The notes under the pieces are model-generated. The model saw only the letters and a list, made by a program, of their open reading frames with translations, was not told the origin of the DNA and ran no database searches. Made by a program: the position numbers and the translations under genes. Below, one piece after another: positions 57,077-64,000 of a stretch of DNA of 64,000 nt. The stretch is from positions 42,358-106,357 of the forward strand of contig NZ_LNYZ01000038.1 in NCBI RefSeq assembly GCF_001468065.1, read 5' to 3'. The DNA is from Legionella steigerwaltii (GTDB lineage Bacteria; Pseudomonadota; Gammaproteobacteria; Legionellales; Legionellaceae). How positions within the stretch are numbered: position 1 is the first letter of the stretch; each line of letters opens with the position of its first letter.

Positions 57077-57983
57077 GAGCTAAAACCACTGTGACTACGG
57101 CAGGCAAAACTTCAGGAATCGCAGCAACCGCAAGACTGACTGAACTCATGAACAGTTTAAAAATGGGAATGTTACGCAGTAAACCCAATCCAAAAATGGC
57201 AATCACAATGAAAAAACAAAGCCACAATAAACGAGAACCCACTTGGTTGAGTTTTTTCTGTAAAGGCGTTTCATCACAGGAGGCTTCGCCCAGCATTTTG
57301 GCAATATGGCCCATTTCTGTTTGCATGCCGGTCGCAACAACTAGTGCTCTGCCTGTACCATCGGCAATAGATGTTCCCATAAACACCATGTTTTTGCGAT
57401 CAGCTAAAGGAGTGTCTTGGGCACAAAAATCAAGATGTTTAGCAACCGGTAGGGATTCTCCCGTGAGTGGGGCCTCATTGATTTTAAGTGCGGACAATTC
57501 AAAAAGACGCGCGTCTGCTGCAATTAAATCGCCGCTTTCAAAAAGAATAATATCACCGGGGACGACATCAGATGCAACAATTATTTTAGCATGACCATCG
57601 CGCAATACGGTGGCTTTGGGTGCCGCCATTTGTTGCAGGGCAAGCATGGCGCGATCAACGCGGTATTCTAATACGAAGCCAATGATGGCATTTAAAATGA
57701 CAATAGCCAAAATGGCAATGGCATCGGCTTTTTCATCCAACAAAAAAGACACAACAACAGCACCTAAAAGCACCCAGGAGACCACACTTCCAAATTGCTG
57801 CAAAAAAATGAGGAAAGGAGACGTTTTTTTCTGTTGACTCAGCAGGTTGGGTCCTGCTTCTTTTAACCGCTGCTCCGCTTCTTTCTCAGATAGTCCTAAA
57901 GATAAGTCAGTTTGAAACAACAATGCCATATCTGCAGGTGATTTTTCGTGCCACTGCTCTACCATGACAGCCATCCTTTGCAT
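57024..57983 (-). pseudogene. N-terminal half of a P-type cation ATPase
   Basis: About 310 residues match a P-type ATPase of the Ca2+/H+ group: the N-terminal domain, four helices and the TGES loop (LTGESLPVAK). It ends ALGVQRMV just before where AKRNAIVR.. and DKTGT would follow, and then turns into unrelated RLPVALCIRL and stops. The phosphorylation domain and remaining helices are missing, so it cannot be active. The break coincides with the RND remnant. Confidence 0.9.
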
Positions 57984-58102
57984 TCGCCATCCATTATGAT
58001 GTGGTGCGCATCATTTTATCCCAATTTTTAGTGCCCAAATAGTTCTTATTAATAGAGTGAGCGCTCATGTTAACCTTTAGGATTGAGTAAAAGATTTTAG
58101 TG

Positions 58103-58249
58103 TTAGCGACCACCACCGCCACCATGACCAACATGGCCTTGAGCGACATGCTCTTCCAGACTCTTAGTATCCTTACTGCTAGTGCCACTGCTCATGCACG
58201 CAGTAAGGATTAAACAACACGCCAAAACCATCCAATGACTGTGTTTCAT
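58103..58249 (-). CDS. Small lipoprotein with Gly/His tail
   Basis: This 48-residue protein has a signal peptide (MVLACCLILTA) and lipobox LTAC. The tail ends GHVGHGGGGGR, close to the other small lipoproteins in this window. ATG 58249 is preferred, with AAGGATGGAAAT upstream. It lies just upstream of the truncated ATPase on the same strand. Confidence 0.6.
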   Translation of the reverse strand: MKHSHWMVLACCLILTACMSSGTSSKDTKSLEEHVAQGHVGHGGGGGR

Positions 58250-58853
58250 GATGATTTCCATCCTTGATTTTAAAAGGAAATAATTACAATATAGACTCTT
58301 TGGCATGGACAAGTCAAAACAAAGTGTTCTCTGCTTTGACAGACAGTTAGCTAAGAATAACCTTTGAGAAACTCAACTAGAATGCCTTGAGGTATCCTCA
58401 ATAAAAAACTCTTAAAAAGATTTAGCGTACAAAAGAAAAATTTTTCCCTTTTATTGAATTAATTGAATGATAGCTGAATTGATTTTAGCTCACTTTTTTG
58501 TGTCCTAAACCCATTCAAAATTGGTGCTGGATTTTCGAAATAGGACACTAATTAATTGACACGGATCACATCAAATTCATCACCTCAATCAATAACGTCG
58601 ATGACGCTCCTAACAATCATTTTTTGGAGAAGGTACATTGCTTTCTGAACAATATCCAATAATCGAATGAACCATTAAAAGCAACATGAAGTTACACAAT
58701 AAACATTTGGGATACCTCTACTTATATTTAATGTCTGTCTTAAAAGGACAATCATGATATCATTCTATGTGCTGATCAAAATAAATAGCCTACAGAATAG
58801 GACTATAAGAAATTATTTTATAACCAATTGGTTTTCTTGGAGACAAAAATATT
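58250..58853. other. Long AT-rich gap without a supported gene
   Basis: These about 600 bases contain only short open frames and no ribosome-binding site, tRNA or repeat I can support. It may be debris from the same decay that removed the P-type ATPase and RND genes. The last part must contain the promoter of the gene at 58854. Confidence 0.5.
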
Positions 58854-59705
58854 GTGAAGAAATGTGCCGTCACCCTAATGAGCTTGATATTCATTAACTT
58901 ATATTATCCTACTGCTTTCTCCGAAAAGCCTAATCAACGCATGATGAACAATCAAGCAACACATTCTTTGAAATCAAAAAATACCATGCAATTATCTATT
59001 CAAGAGATAAAGGATAAAAAGGACAAGAAACTGGTGTTAATCAAATTAATTGACACCAAAAGCAATAAACCAATCACCTTAAACGATCTTATTGAAGCAC
59101 ATACACAAAAGATTCATTTGTTGATTATCGATGATAACCTCCTTGACTACAGTCATGTCCATCCAGTCGAAACAACGAAACCAGGTATCTATCAATTTGA
59201 ATGGCAACCTACTCTTAAGAACGCCTCCTATCGAGCATGGGCTGATCTGATACCGACTAATACAAAAACCCAAGAATATGTAGTTGCTGATTTACCTTCC
59301 CCAAAAACCAAAAAGAGATTGGAAAATCCTATTCATCGACAACCATTATTTGAAAGTAGTGTTGATGGCTACCAATTCAAATTGTCTTTTGATAAAACAC
59401 CATTGCACGTCGGTCAAGCAGTCATGGGCAAAATTGACATCACCGATGCAAAGGAAAACCCAGTTCATACCTTAGAACCCATTATGGGTGCTTATGCTCA
59501 CATCGTAGGTTTTAATGAGGACTTTAAAACTGTAACTCATGTTCATCCAATGGGCAAGGAACCTACAAATAATACTGAACGAGGAGGACCTGAATTACTA
59601 TTTCATATAGAGCCTAACAAAGTAGGATTTATTAAAATGTTTGTTCAAGTACAAATCAATGGGAAAACACTGTTCGTTCCGTTTGGAGTCACAGTAAATT
59701 CATAA
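58854..59705 (+). CDS. Secreted protein with His-Pro repeats, metal-associated
   Basis: This 283-residue protein has a signal peptide (VTLMSLIFINLYYPTAFS) and a GTG start at 58854 with GGAGA upstream. Two beta-sandwich-like domains each carry a His motif: LLDYSHVHPVETT (about 100) and VTHVHPMGKEP (about 230), with GAYAHIVGFNED before the second. HVHP-type motifs suggest metal binding. Related proteins occur near copper genes in other bacteria. The ligand is not known. Confidence 0.65.
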   Translation: MKKCAVTLMSLIFINLYYPTAFSEKPNQRMMNNQATHSLKSKNTMQLSIQEIKDKKDKKLVLIKLIDTKSNKPITLNDLIEAHTQKIHLLIIDDNLLDYSHVHPVETTKPGIYQFEWQPTLKNASYRAWADLIPTNTKTQEYVVADLPSPKTKKRLENPIHRQPLFESSVDGYQFKLSFDKTPLHVGQAVMGKIDITDAKENPVHTLEPIMGAYAHIVGFNEDFKTVTHVHPMGKEPTNNTERGGPELLFHIEPNKVGFIKMFVQVQINGKTLFVPFGVTVNS

Positions 59706-60029
59706 AAATCTTACTGAATTGTGAATTCACAGGGCCTTAAAAAATAAAGCAAAGTCCCCAGAATAATGATATCCACCAATTGAAGAGCTAAGGCGATTAG
59801 AATTGGCATTGCAGCACTTACAGCATCGACCGAATGACTTTCTGCCCTCTTTTTACTACATTAAAACCCATAGAAAATCTTCACGACTAATTCAAATGGG
59901 ACTATGATTATCTTATGCGGTGCAATAATAATCAGTACAAGAAAATAATTACTTCTGCTATCATCAAGCAGTAAGTACTATTGAAGAAACCATTACCTAT
60001 ATTAAGGGTTGGCTGCAAAAGGATATTCC
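59706..60029. other. Intergenic region with a decayed gene tail
   Basis: About 320 bases have no intact gene. The last about 95 (59940-60033) read as a 31-residue peptide ending SxxTIEETITYIKGWLQKD and a TGA stop, with a stop codon upstream and no start. This looks like the tail of a lost gene. The stop overlaps the TTG start at 60030. Confidence 0.45.
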
Positions 60030-60320
60030 TTGAATAATAAATTGTTTCGTGCGCTCGAACGCGAGTGTTTAATTTATTTATCCAAAAAAGAGGCCACACT
60101 TGAACTGCTTCGCCCGTTAATTAATGAATTTCTTTCCACACAACCAGAGTATCTACTGTTAATCCTGACCAAAGAAGAGCAAACGACTGATGCAGTCAGT
60201 GAGGTAATCGCCCATCAATTCACCGATACCCATGATATTTTAATTCATCGAGTGATACACCACCTTAACGACCTGCTTTATGAAACCATCGAGCCTTATT
60301 ATTTCCAGAATAAATGCTAA
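60030..60320 (+). CDS. Hypothetical helical protein (TTG start)
   Basis: This 96-residue helical protein (from LNNKLFRALERECLIYLSK) has no known motif. I chose TTG 60030: AAAGGA lies eight bases before it and it overlaps the stop of the decayed upstream frame (TTGA), which suggests former translational coupling. TTG 60009 is an alternative. No family is recognised. Confidence 0.45.
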   Translation: MNNKLFRALERECLIYLSKKEATLELLRPLINEFLSTQPEYLLLILTKEEQTTDAVSEVIAHQFTDTHDILIHRVIHHLNDLLYETIEPYYFQNKC

Positions 60321-60354
60321 TAAAAATCCACTCATCTCGCTATAACAAAAACCA

Positions 60355-60564
60355 TTAGGAGTCAGTTAATGTATTCTCTTTCTTTAACTGTTCCTGTTTT
60401 CTTAAATAAATTTCTTGCCTGTTCACAGTCACCTGTTTAGGCGCATCAATTCCCAGTTTGAAATTTCCAGGTTCATGGGTTTTAAAAGGGGTAATCACCA
60501 CCTTTTGATTGTTCTCCAAAGTAATAATTAACTCAGATTCAAAAGCTACTGTTCTTATTTACAT
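60355..60564 (-). pseudogene. CsrA-like regulator, stop at codon 2
   Basis: The frame reads like a CsrA paralogue: ESELIITLENNQKVVITPF, then FKLGIDAPKQVTVNRQEIYL, the last matching the RxGINAPxxVxVxRxEIY core of CsrA. Counting back, ATG is at 60562-60564 but codon 2 is TAA, where CsrA usually has Leu. No other start with a ribosome site is visible. It is probably a broken csrA paralogue; use of a rare start such as ATA just after the stop cannot be excluded. Confidence 0.7.
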
Positions 60565-60690
60565 GTTGACTCGTTTTAGTTCAAAATAATGGCCGAAAAA
60601 GGCATTCATTGATGGGTTTTCCCTATACAGATATTCTAATATGAAGACAATGCCTATTCCAACACCGTCTTCAAAGAAGAATAGCCCCTG

Positions 60691-61119
60691 TTATACTACA
60701 GCAACCATCGGCATCCCATAGGTGGAGACTGCCAAAAATGGAGGTTCTTTTTTAATTGCATAAAACCCATTGATGCTAGGCTTAACCTCATTGCTTAACT
60801 CCTGCACCTCATTGGATTGTTCTGCATCCAGTTGCTCCAGACGAATAATCTGTTGTTCTTGCCTGTCTAACAATGTGCGATACCTTTGATTGCTTTGTTC
60901 TAATTGTTTCGTAACCACTGCGAGTTTGCGTTCGGCCTCACATATTCGTTCCGCAACCTGATCAAAACTTTTTTCTTTATTGGTAAGAAACTCATTGAGT
61001 CTTAATTGAAATGAAGTTCTTTGTTCTTCATCTGCAATGACCGTTTTTGATAAGGCCTCCACGGTACTTCTCAGAACAAGGGTAATCGATTGTAATCTAG
61101 GTCTGGTAATCTGGAACAA
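60691..61119 (-). CDS. Hypothetical coiled-coil protein
   Basis: Up to 142 residues with a long coiled coil (about residues 35-110, such as ERKLAVVTKQLEQSNQRYRT). The end MPMVAVV is hydrophobic. No ATG start is near; TTG 61119 or GTG 61062 (AGAAG upstream) are candidates. The upstream gene was cut by the IS3-family element. The reading frame has a stop just before 61119, so this gene was not itself truncated. No family is recognised. Confidence 0.4.
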   Translation of the reverse strand: MFQITRPRLQSITLVLRSTVEALSKTVIADEEQRTSFQLRLNEFLTNKEKSFDQVAERICEAERKLAVVTKQLEQSNQRYRTLLDRQEQQIIRLEQLDAEQSNEVQELSNEVKPSINGFYAIKKEPPFLAVSTYGMPMVAVV

Positions 61120-61265
61120 AATTCAGGAAAAATAAGAGCTATTCCGAATTGGTTTATTAACTCCTGCTCTCACAGAATGGCTTATCCACAAGTCCATAGG
61201 CCAGTAGAGCCTTCATCGTCTCGGATAGGCCTGTGGACCCTGTGGGTAAGCCATGACACACCGAA

Positions 61266-62111
61266 CTATGTTTTAGAAACCGTACTAGGGTGTCCGAAAT
61301 ACACTTGAGCTGGTGTTAAATATCCAAAAGACTGATGGAGTCTTCGGTTGTTATAATATTCAAAATACTCAGCTAATTCCAGCTCTATCTCTTCGATTGT
61401 TTCGAAATCATACCGATAGAGTTTTTCTTGCTTAACACTGCGCCATAAACGTTCTATGAAAATATTATCGAGGTATCGGCCGCGCCCATCCATACTGATA
61501 GAGATTTTGTGGGCCTTCAAGGTATTGATCCAATCATTAGACGTGAACTGAGCACCCTGATCGGTATTAAAAATATCACACCGCCCCTGTAATAACGCGT
61601 TTTTTAGCGCCTCTACACAAAATTCTGCTTCTAATGTTGGGGACACCGCCCATTGAAGCACATACCGACTATACCAGTCCATGATGGCAACCAAGTAAAC
61701 ATGGCCTCCCTTCATACGCACGTAGGTAATATCAGCAGCCCAGACCTGATTAGGCTTAGTGATATCGATGTCACGTAATAGATAGGGGTACACGGTGTGC
61801 TCTTTATTGGGAACGCTTGTATTTGGCTTTGGGTAGACGGTTTCTAATCCCATAGCCTCCATGAGTCTCTTGATGCGTCGTTTACCAACAGGATAGCCAA
61901 CTTCAAGGGACAACCATTGTGCGCGCTTCACTTTACCTTCACATGGATACTGGAGATAATGCTCGTCTAACAGCGCCATGAGCCGCTCGTCCTCTGCTGA
62001 TATAGGAGACGCTTTGTAATAATAACTGGAAATACTCAATCCGAGTAGCATGCATTGTTCTCGGATTGATATTTCAGCGTTGCTATCAATCAGCTTACGC
62101 TTTTCATCCAA
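61266..62111 (-). CDS. IS3-family OrfB transposase (DDE)
   Basis: This is a 281-residue transposase with catalytic motifs WAADITYVRMKGGHVYLVA (first Asp), FNTDQGAQFTS (second Asp) and GRYLDNIFIERLWRSVKQEK (Glu). HTH_21 covers the N-terminus. It begins at a TTG and overlaps OrfA by eight bases, so it is normally made as an OrfAB fusion by frameshifting. A run of nine A lies in the overlap region (62126-62134). All catalytic residues are intact. Confidence 0.93.
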   Translation of the reverse strand: MDEKRKLIDSNAEISIREQCMLLGLSISSYYYKASPISAEDERLMALLDEHYLQYPCEGKVKRAQWLSLEVGYPVGKRRIKRLMEAMGLETVYPKPNTSVPNKEHTVYPYLLRDIDITKPNQVWAADITYVRMKGGHVYLVAIMDWYSRYVLQWAVSPTLEAEFCVEALKNALLQGRCDIFNTDQGAQFTSNDWINTLKAHKISISMDGRGRYLDNIFIERLWRSVKQEKLYRYDFETIEEIELELAEYFEYYNNRRLHQSFGYLTPAQVYFGHPSTVSKT

Positions 62112-62397
62112 GCTCAGTGGCCGTCTTTTTTTTTAACCATGATAATTGGGCTTGAAGTCGACCAATTTCCTCATACAAAGCACCAACAAGCTCGGCTTGC
62201 TCTTTTTTATCCTTATCATGAGAATTGGAAAAAGCATCTGAAATAGCCTGCAATGCTGTTTGCTTCCATGCTTTAATTTGGGTAGGATGCACACCGTATT
62301 CGCTGGTCAGTTGAGCCTGAGTCAATTTTCCTTCAATTGCCGCAACTGCTATCTTTGATTTTTTTGATGCCGTGTAATAGTTTCTTTTTTTGCTCAT
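62104..62397 (-). CDS. IS3-family OrfA
   Basis: This is a 97-residue HTH protein (KSKIAVAAIEGKLTQAQLTS, then YGVHPTQIKAWKQ). It recognises the terminal repeats. A leucine-zipper-like C-terminus (LVGALYEEIGRLQAQLSWLKK) mediates dimerisation. Its frame and OrfB differ by +1 rather than the usual -1, as judged by coordinates; the nine-A run may permit slippage, or the copy may be frameshifted. Confidence 0.9.
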   Translation of the reverse strand: MSKKRNYYTASKKSKIAVAAIEGKLTQAQLTSEYGVHPTQIKAWKQTALQAISDAFSNSHDKDKKEQAELVGALYEEIGRLQAQLSWLKKKTATELG

Positions 62398-62430
62398 TCT
62401 ATTCTCCTCTGTTACTTAGAAGAATAGCTC

Positions 62431-62817
62431 TTAAAAATTACCTTTTTTCGTCCAAAAAACCGCGCCTATATCATCCCGTTTTTGAGCAACGGCTTGTACT
62501 TGATTAAAAAACTCCTGATGCCAAGAATTATTCGCTAAGAGCTCATAGGTAATAACAAAGCTCGTTTCTTTAGAACAAACCTCAGTCATCGTATCAAAAA
62601 TCACATCTCGGGCCTTGTTAAGCGCTGCCCATCCTTTATCATCAAGAGACCAAAATACTTGAGCATCGTTACCTAGAAGTTTTAGAACCGGATCGATCCA
62701 AGCATGGTGATGCGCTAATCGAAACTGAGAAGCCAGTGTTGTAATTGCCTCGCCTATGGTTTTTTTACCGGTACCTGCAATACCCATCAAGAGTATCATC
62801 ATATTCGTCGGCATCAT
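62431..62817 (-). pseudogene. P-loop kinase-like gene truncated by the IS3-family element
   Basis: About 128 residues of a P-loop protein with MGIAGTGKKTIGEAI as Walker A (GIAGTGKK). The C-terminus (AVFWTKKGNF) ends at a stop supplied by the first bases of the IS element (62431-62433). Removing the element with its AAA duplication continues the frame for about 12 residues to a stop near 61097, so only a short tail was lost. It follows the FlaR-like gene by three bases. Role unknown; loss of function is likely but not certain. Confidence 0.65.
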
Positions 62818-62820
62818 TTA

Positions 62821-63363
62821 TTAAAATCCTGTCACAATACTGTACTCTTCTTTATGTGTAAGCACACGCATCAAGTGCGCCACATCATATGGACTACGCA
62901 GCTCAATGAATTTCACTTTTGGATATTGGTTCTTTAAAGCATTTAATAAGGGGTTAATCCGTTGTTCATAGTTCCACATATAACTTAATAGCGACCATCG
63001 TACCGTTTCATTGCAACCAGCGGCTCTATCATCGATTTCTGAAGCCTTATAAAACAAGCGCTTAAACACCCGCCAATAACATAGCCATTTGGGTAAATTA
63101 AAGTACAAGCACATGTCGGCTTCGCGATAACGCATCTCAAATGATCGACTGGAATTACCATCAATAATCCAGCAAGGCTTGGCAACTAATTCTTTTTGGA
63201 GTGACAAAAAATCCTCATATTCTCGTGGCACCCAGTCGGCAATAAAAAAATATTTATCTAAATGGAACAATGGAATATTTAGACTCTTTTGCAACATAAC
63301 AGAAAAAGTGGACTTGCCACTTCCTGGTCTACCAATAATCATGATGCGTTGTAAGTTTATCAT
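62821..63363 (-). CDS. FlaR-like P-loop ATPase (topology modulation / shikimate kinase-like)
   Basis: This is a 180-residue P-loop protein with Walker A GRPGSGKST (residues 11-19), followed by NIPLFHLDKYFFIADWVPRE. The motifs match the FlaR/topology-modulation family, small kinases of uncertain substrate. It shares the minus strand and a three-base gap with the interrupted P-loop gene, so they are an operon. It has no signal peptide. Confidence 0.75.
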   Translation of the reverse strand: MINLQRIMIIGRPGSGKSTFSVMLQKSLNIPLFHLDKYFFIADWVPREYEDFLSLQKELVAKPCWIIDGNSSRSFEMRYREADMCLYFNLPKWLCYWRVFKRLFYKASEIDDRAAGCNETVRWSLLSYMWNYEQRINPLLNALKNQYPKVKFIELRSPYDVAHLMRVLTHKEEYSIVTGF

Positions 63364-63445
63364 TTCATTCAGAGTGTAATTTACAGTTTTCTTTTCTTAT
63401 AGATGCAAATGATTGTTGTATTCATCCGCTACACTATCTAAAATT

Positions 63446-63904
63446 TTAAGTAGTCTGTTCTTCACTTAACTGTTTAAGTACGGTTTTTATCGTAGCATGG
63501 GAAAAACATCGGCCACTTAAGAAACGAGCCAATTTTGTATTTATCGCCTCATCTGTATCATTTTTAAATCCACGCATTTTTTTCCGAGCTTCATCCAGGG
63601 CGCGAACTTCTTCCAGTTCAATATGTTCTAAGATTTGCTCAATCACCTCTTCTTTAACGCCCTTTTGTTTTAATATTTGTTGAATAAAACGGTTTCCTTT
63701 ATGGATATAACGGGCACTTAATGATTCAGCCAAACGATTATCATTAATTAAATGTAATTCCCGAAGGCGAACTATGGTTGCATGAATCTGAGCATCTAAC
63801 TCGGGCACATGCGAAAAATCCCTCTCTAATTGCCTTATGAGCTCTTTTTCACTGCAATAATGATTAAAAAGATATTTTATTGCTGAATCGATGAGTGTAT
63901 TCAT
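63446..63904 (-). CDS. recX: Regulatory protein RecX
   Basis: This is a 152-residue protein of three RecX repeats: residues 8-50 (LFNHYCSEKELIRQL), 55-95 (ESLSARYIHKGNRFIQQI, then LKQKGVKEEVIEQIL) and the C-terminal part (TKLARFLSGRCFSHATIKTVL). RecX inhibits and modulates RecA filaments. recX usually follows recA, so recA is expected beyond the right edge. Start is ATG 63904. Confidence 0.92.
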   Translation of the reverse strand: MNTLIDSAIKYLFNHYCSEKELIRQLERDFSHVPELDAQIHATIVRLRELHLINDNRLAESLSARYIHKGNRFIQQILKQKGVKEEVIEQILEHIELEEVRALDEARKKMRGFKNDTDEAINTKLARFLSGRCFSHATIKTVLKQLSEEQTT

Positions 63905-64000
63905 ACTAAAGCTCTACCATAAACCACAATTTTATTTTTGCTTTTGCCAAGACAGCCTGATTTATTTAGAATACCATTATAACAGGAAAATATTGAGTCT

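Larger units (their letters stand above)
61133..62433 (-). mobile_element. IS3-family insertion sequence
   Basis: The 1301-base element has terminal repeats TAAGAGCTATTC (61133-61144) and its complement GAATAGCTCTTA (62422-62433). A-runs on both sides are consistent with a three-base AAA target duplication. It carries the usual two frames (OrfA, OrfB) on the minus strand. It sits near the end of a P-loop gene. Confidence 0.88.

Overview
The window looks like a chromosomal segment of a Legionella species (gammaproteobacterium, about 40% GC). The main reasons are a Cu+-ATPase very close to the crystallised Legionella pneumophila CopA, a helCBA-type metal RND operon, a csrA paralogue, a recX gene at the right edge, and the general gene style. 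All family assignments are from reading the sequence; no database search was run.

Region 1 (1-9100) is the edge of an F-type integrative conjugative element. It has a TraM-like relaxosome protein beside a strong F-like oriT candidate, a DUF932 gene with a palindromic operator, several small accessory genes, two HigBA-type toxin-antitoxin pairs, a DUF3800 gene and some orphan genes. Region 2 (9300-15100) is a transposon-like block: a cation diffusion facilitator and a serine resolvase on the minus strand, then a divergent TniA/TnsB-like DDE transposase, a TniB/TnsC-like AAA+ ATPase, two tandem paralogous small tyrosine recombinases and a WGR-like protein. About 900 bases with no convincing gene follow.

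Region 3 (16000-31400) is an energy and storage block: cold-shock protein, acetoacetyl-CoA reductase and PHA synthase (convergent), a Met-rich secreted protein, and a complete alternative ATP synthase operon (atpD-C-Q-B-E-F-A-G). This has the N-ATPase gene order, a b subunit carrying a delta-like C-terminus, no atpH and no atpR. Next comes an overlapping three-gene unit that looks like a transmembrane electron-export chain: NAD(P)H/FAD/2Fe-2S reductase, cytochrome b-like membrane protein and heptahaem cytochrome c.

Region 4 (31400-58300) is a metal and stress block: membrane proteins, a His-rich protein whose Shine-Dalgarno sequence has been split from its start codon by an IS481-family insertion, glutamate dehydrogenase, a multicopper oxidase fused to a CopB-like outer-membrane domain, a DUF3141 PHA-related hydrolase, helCBA, a diguanylate cyclase, the CopA ATPase, a PRPP synthetase/AMP-phosphorylase-like/MBL ribonuclease operon, and a deletion scar joining half a P-type ATPase to the tail of an RND pump. 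Small His/Gly-rich lipoproteins are scattered through regions 3 and 4. Together they resemble the low-oxygen/PHB/metal gene neighbourhoods known from Burkholderia (the lxa locus); that comparison is from memory and is an inference.

Region 5 (58300-64000) is decayed: a large AT-rich gap, a secreted metal-associated protein, gene remnants, a csrA-like gene with a stop at codon 2, an IS3-family element inserted into a P-loop gene, a FlaR-like kinase and recX.
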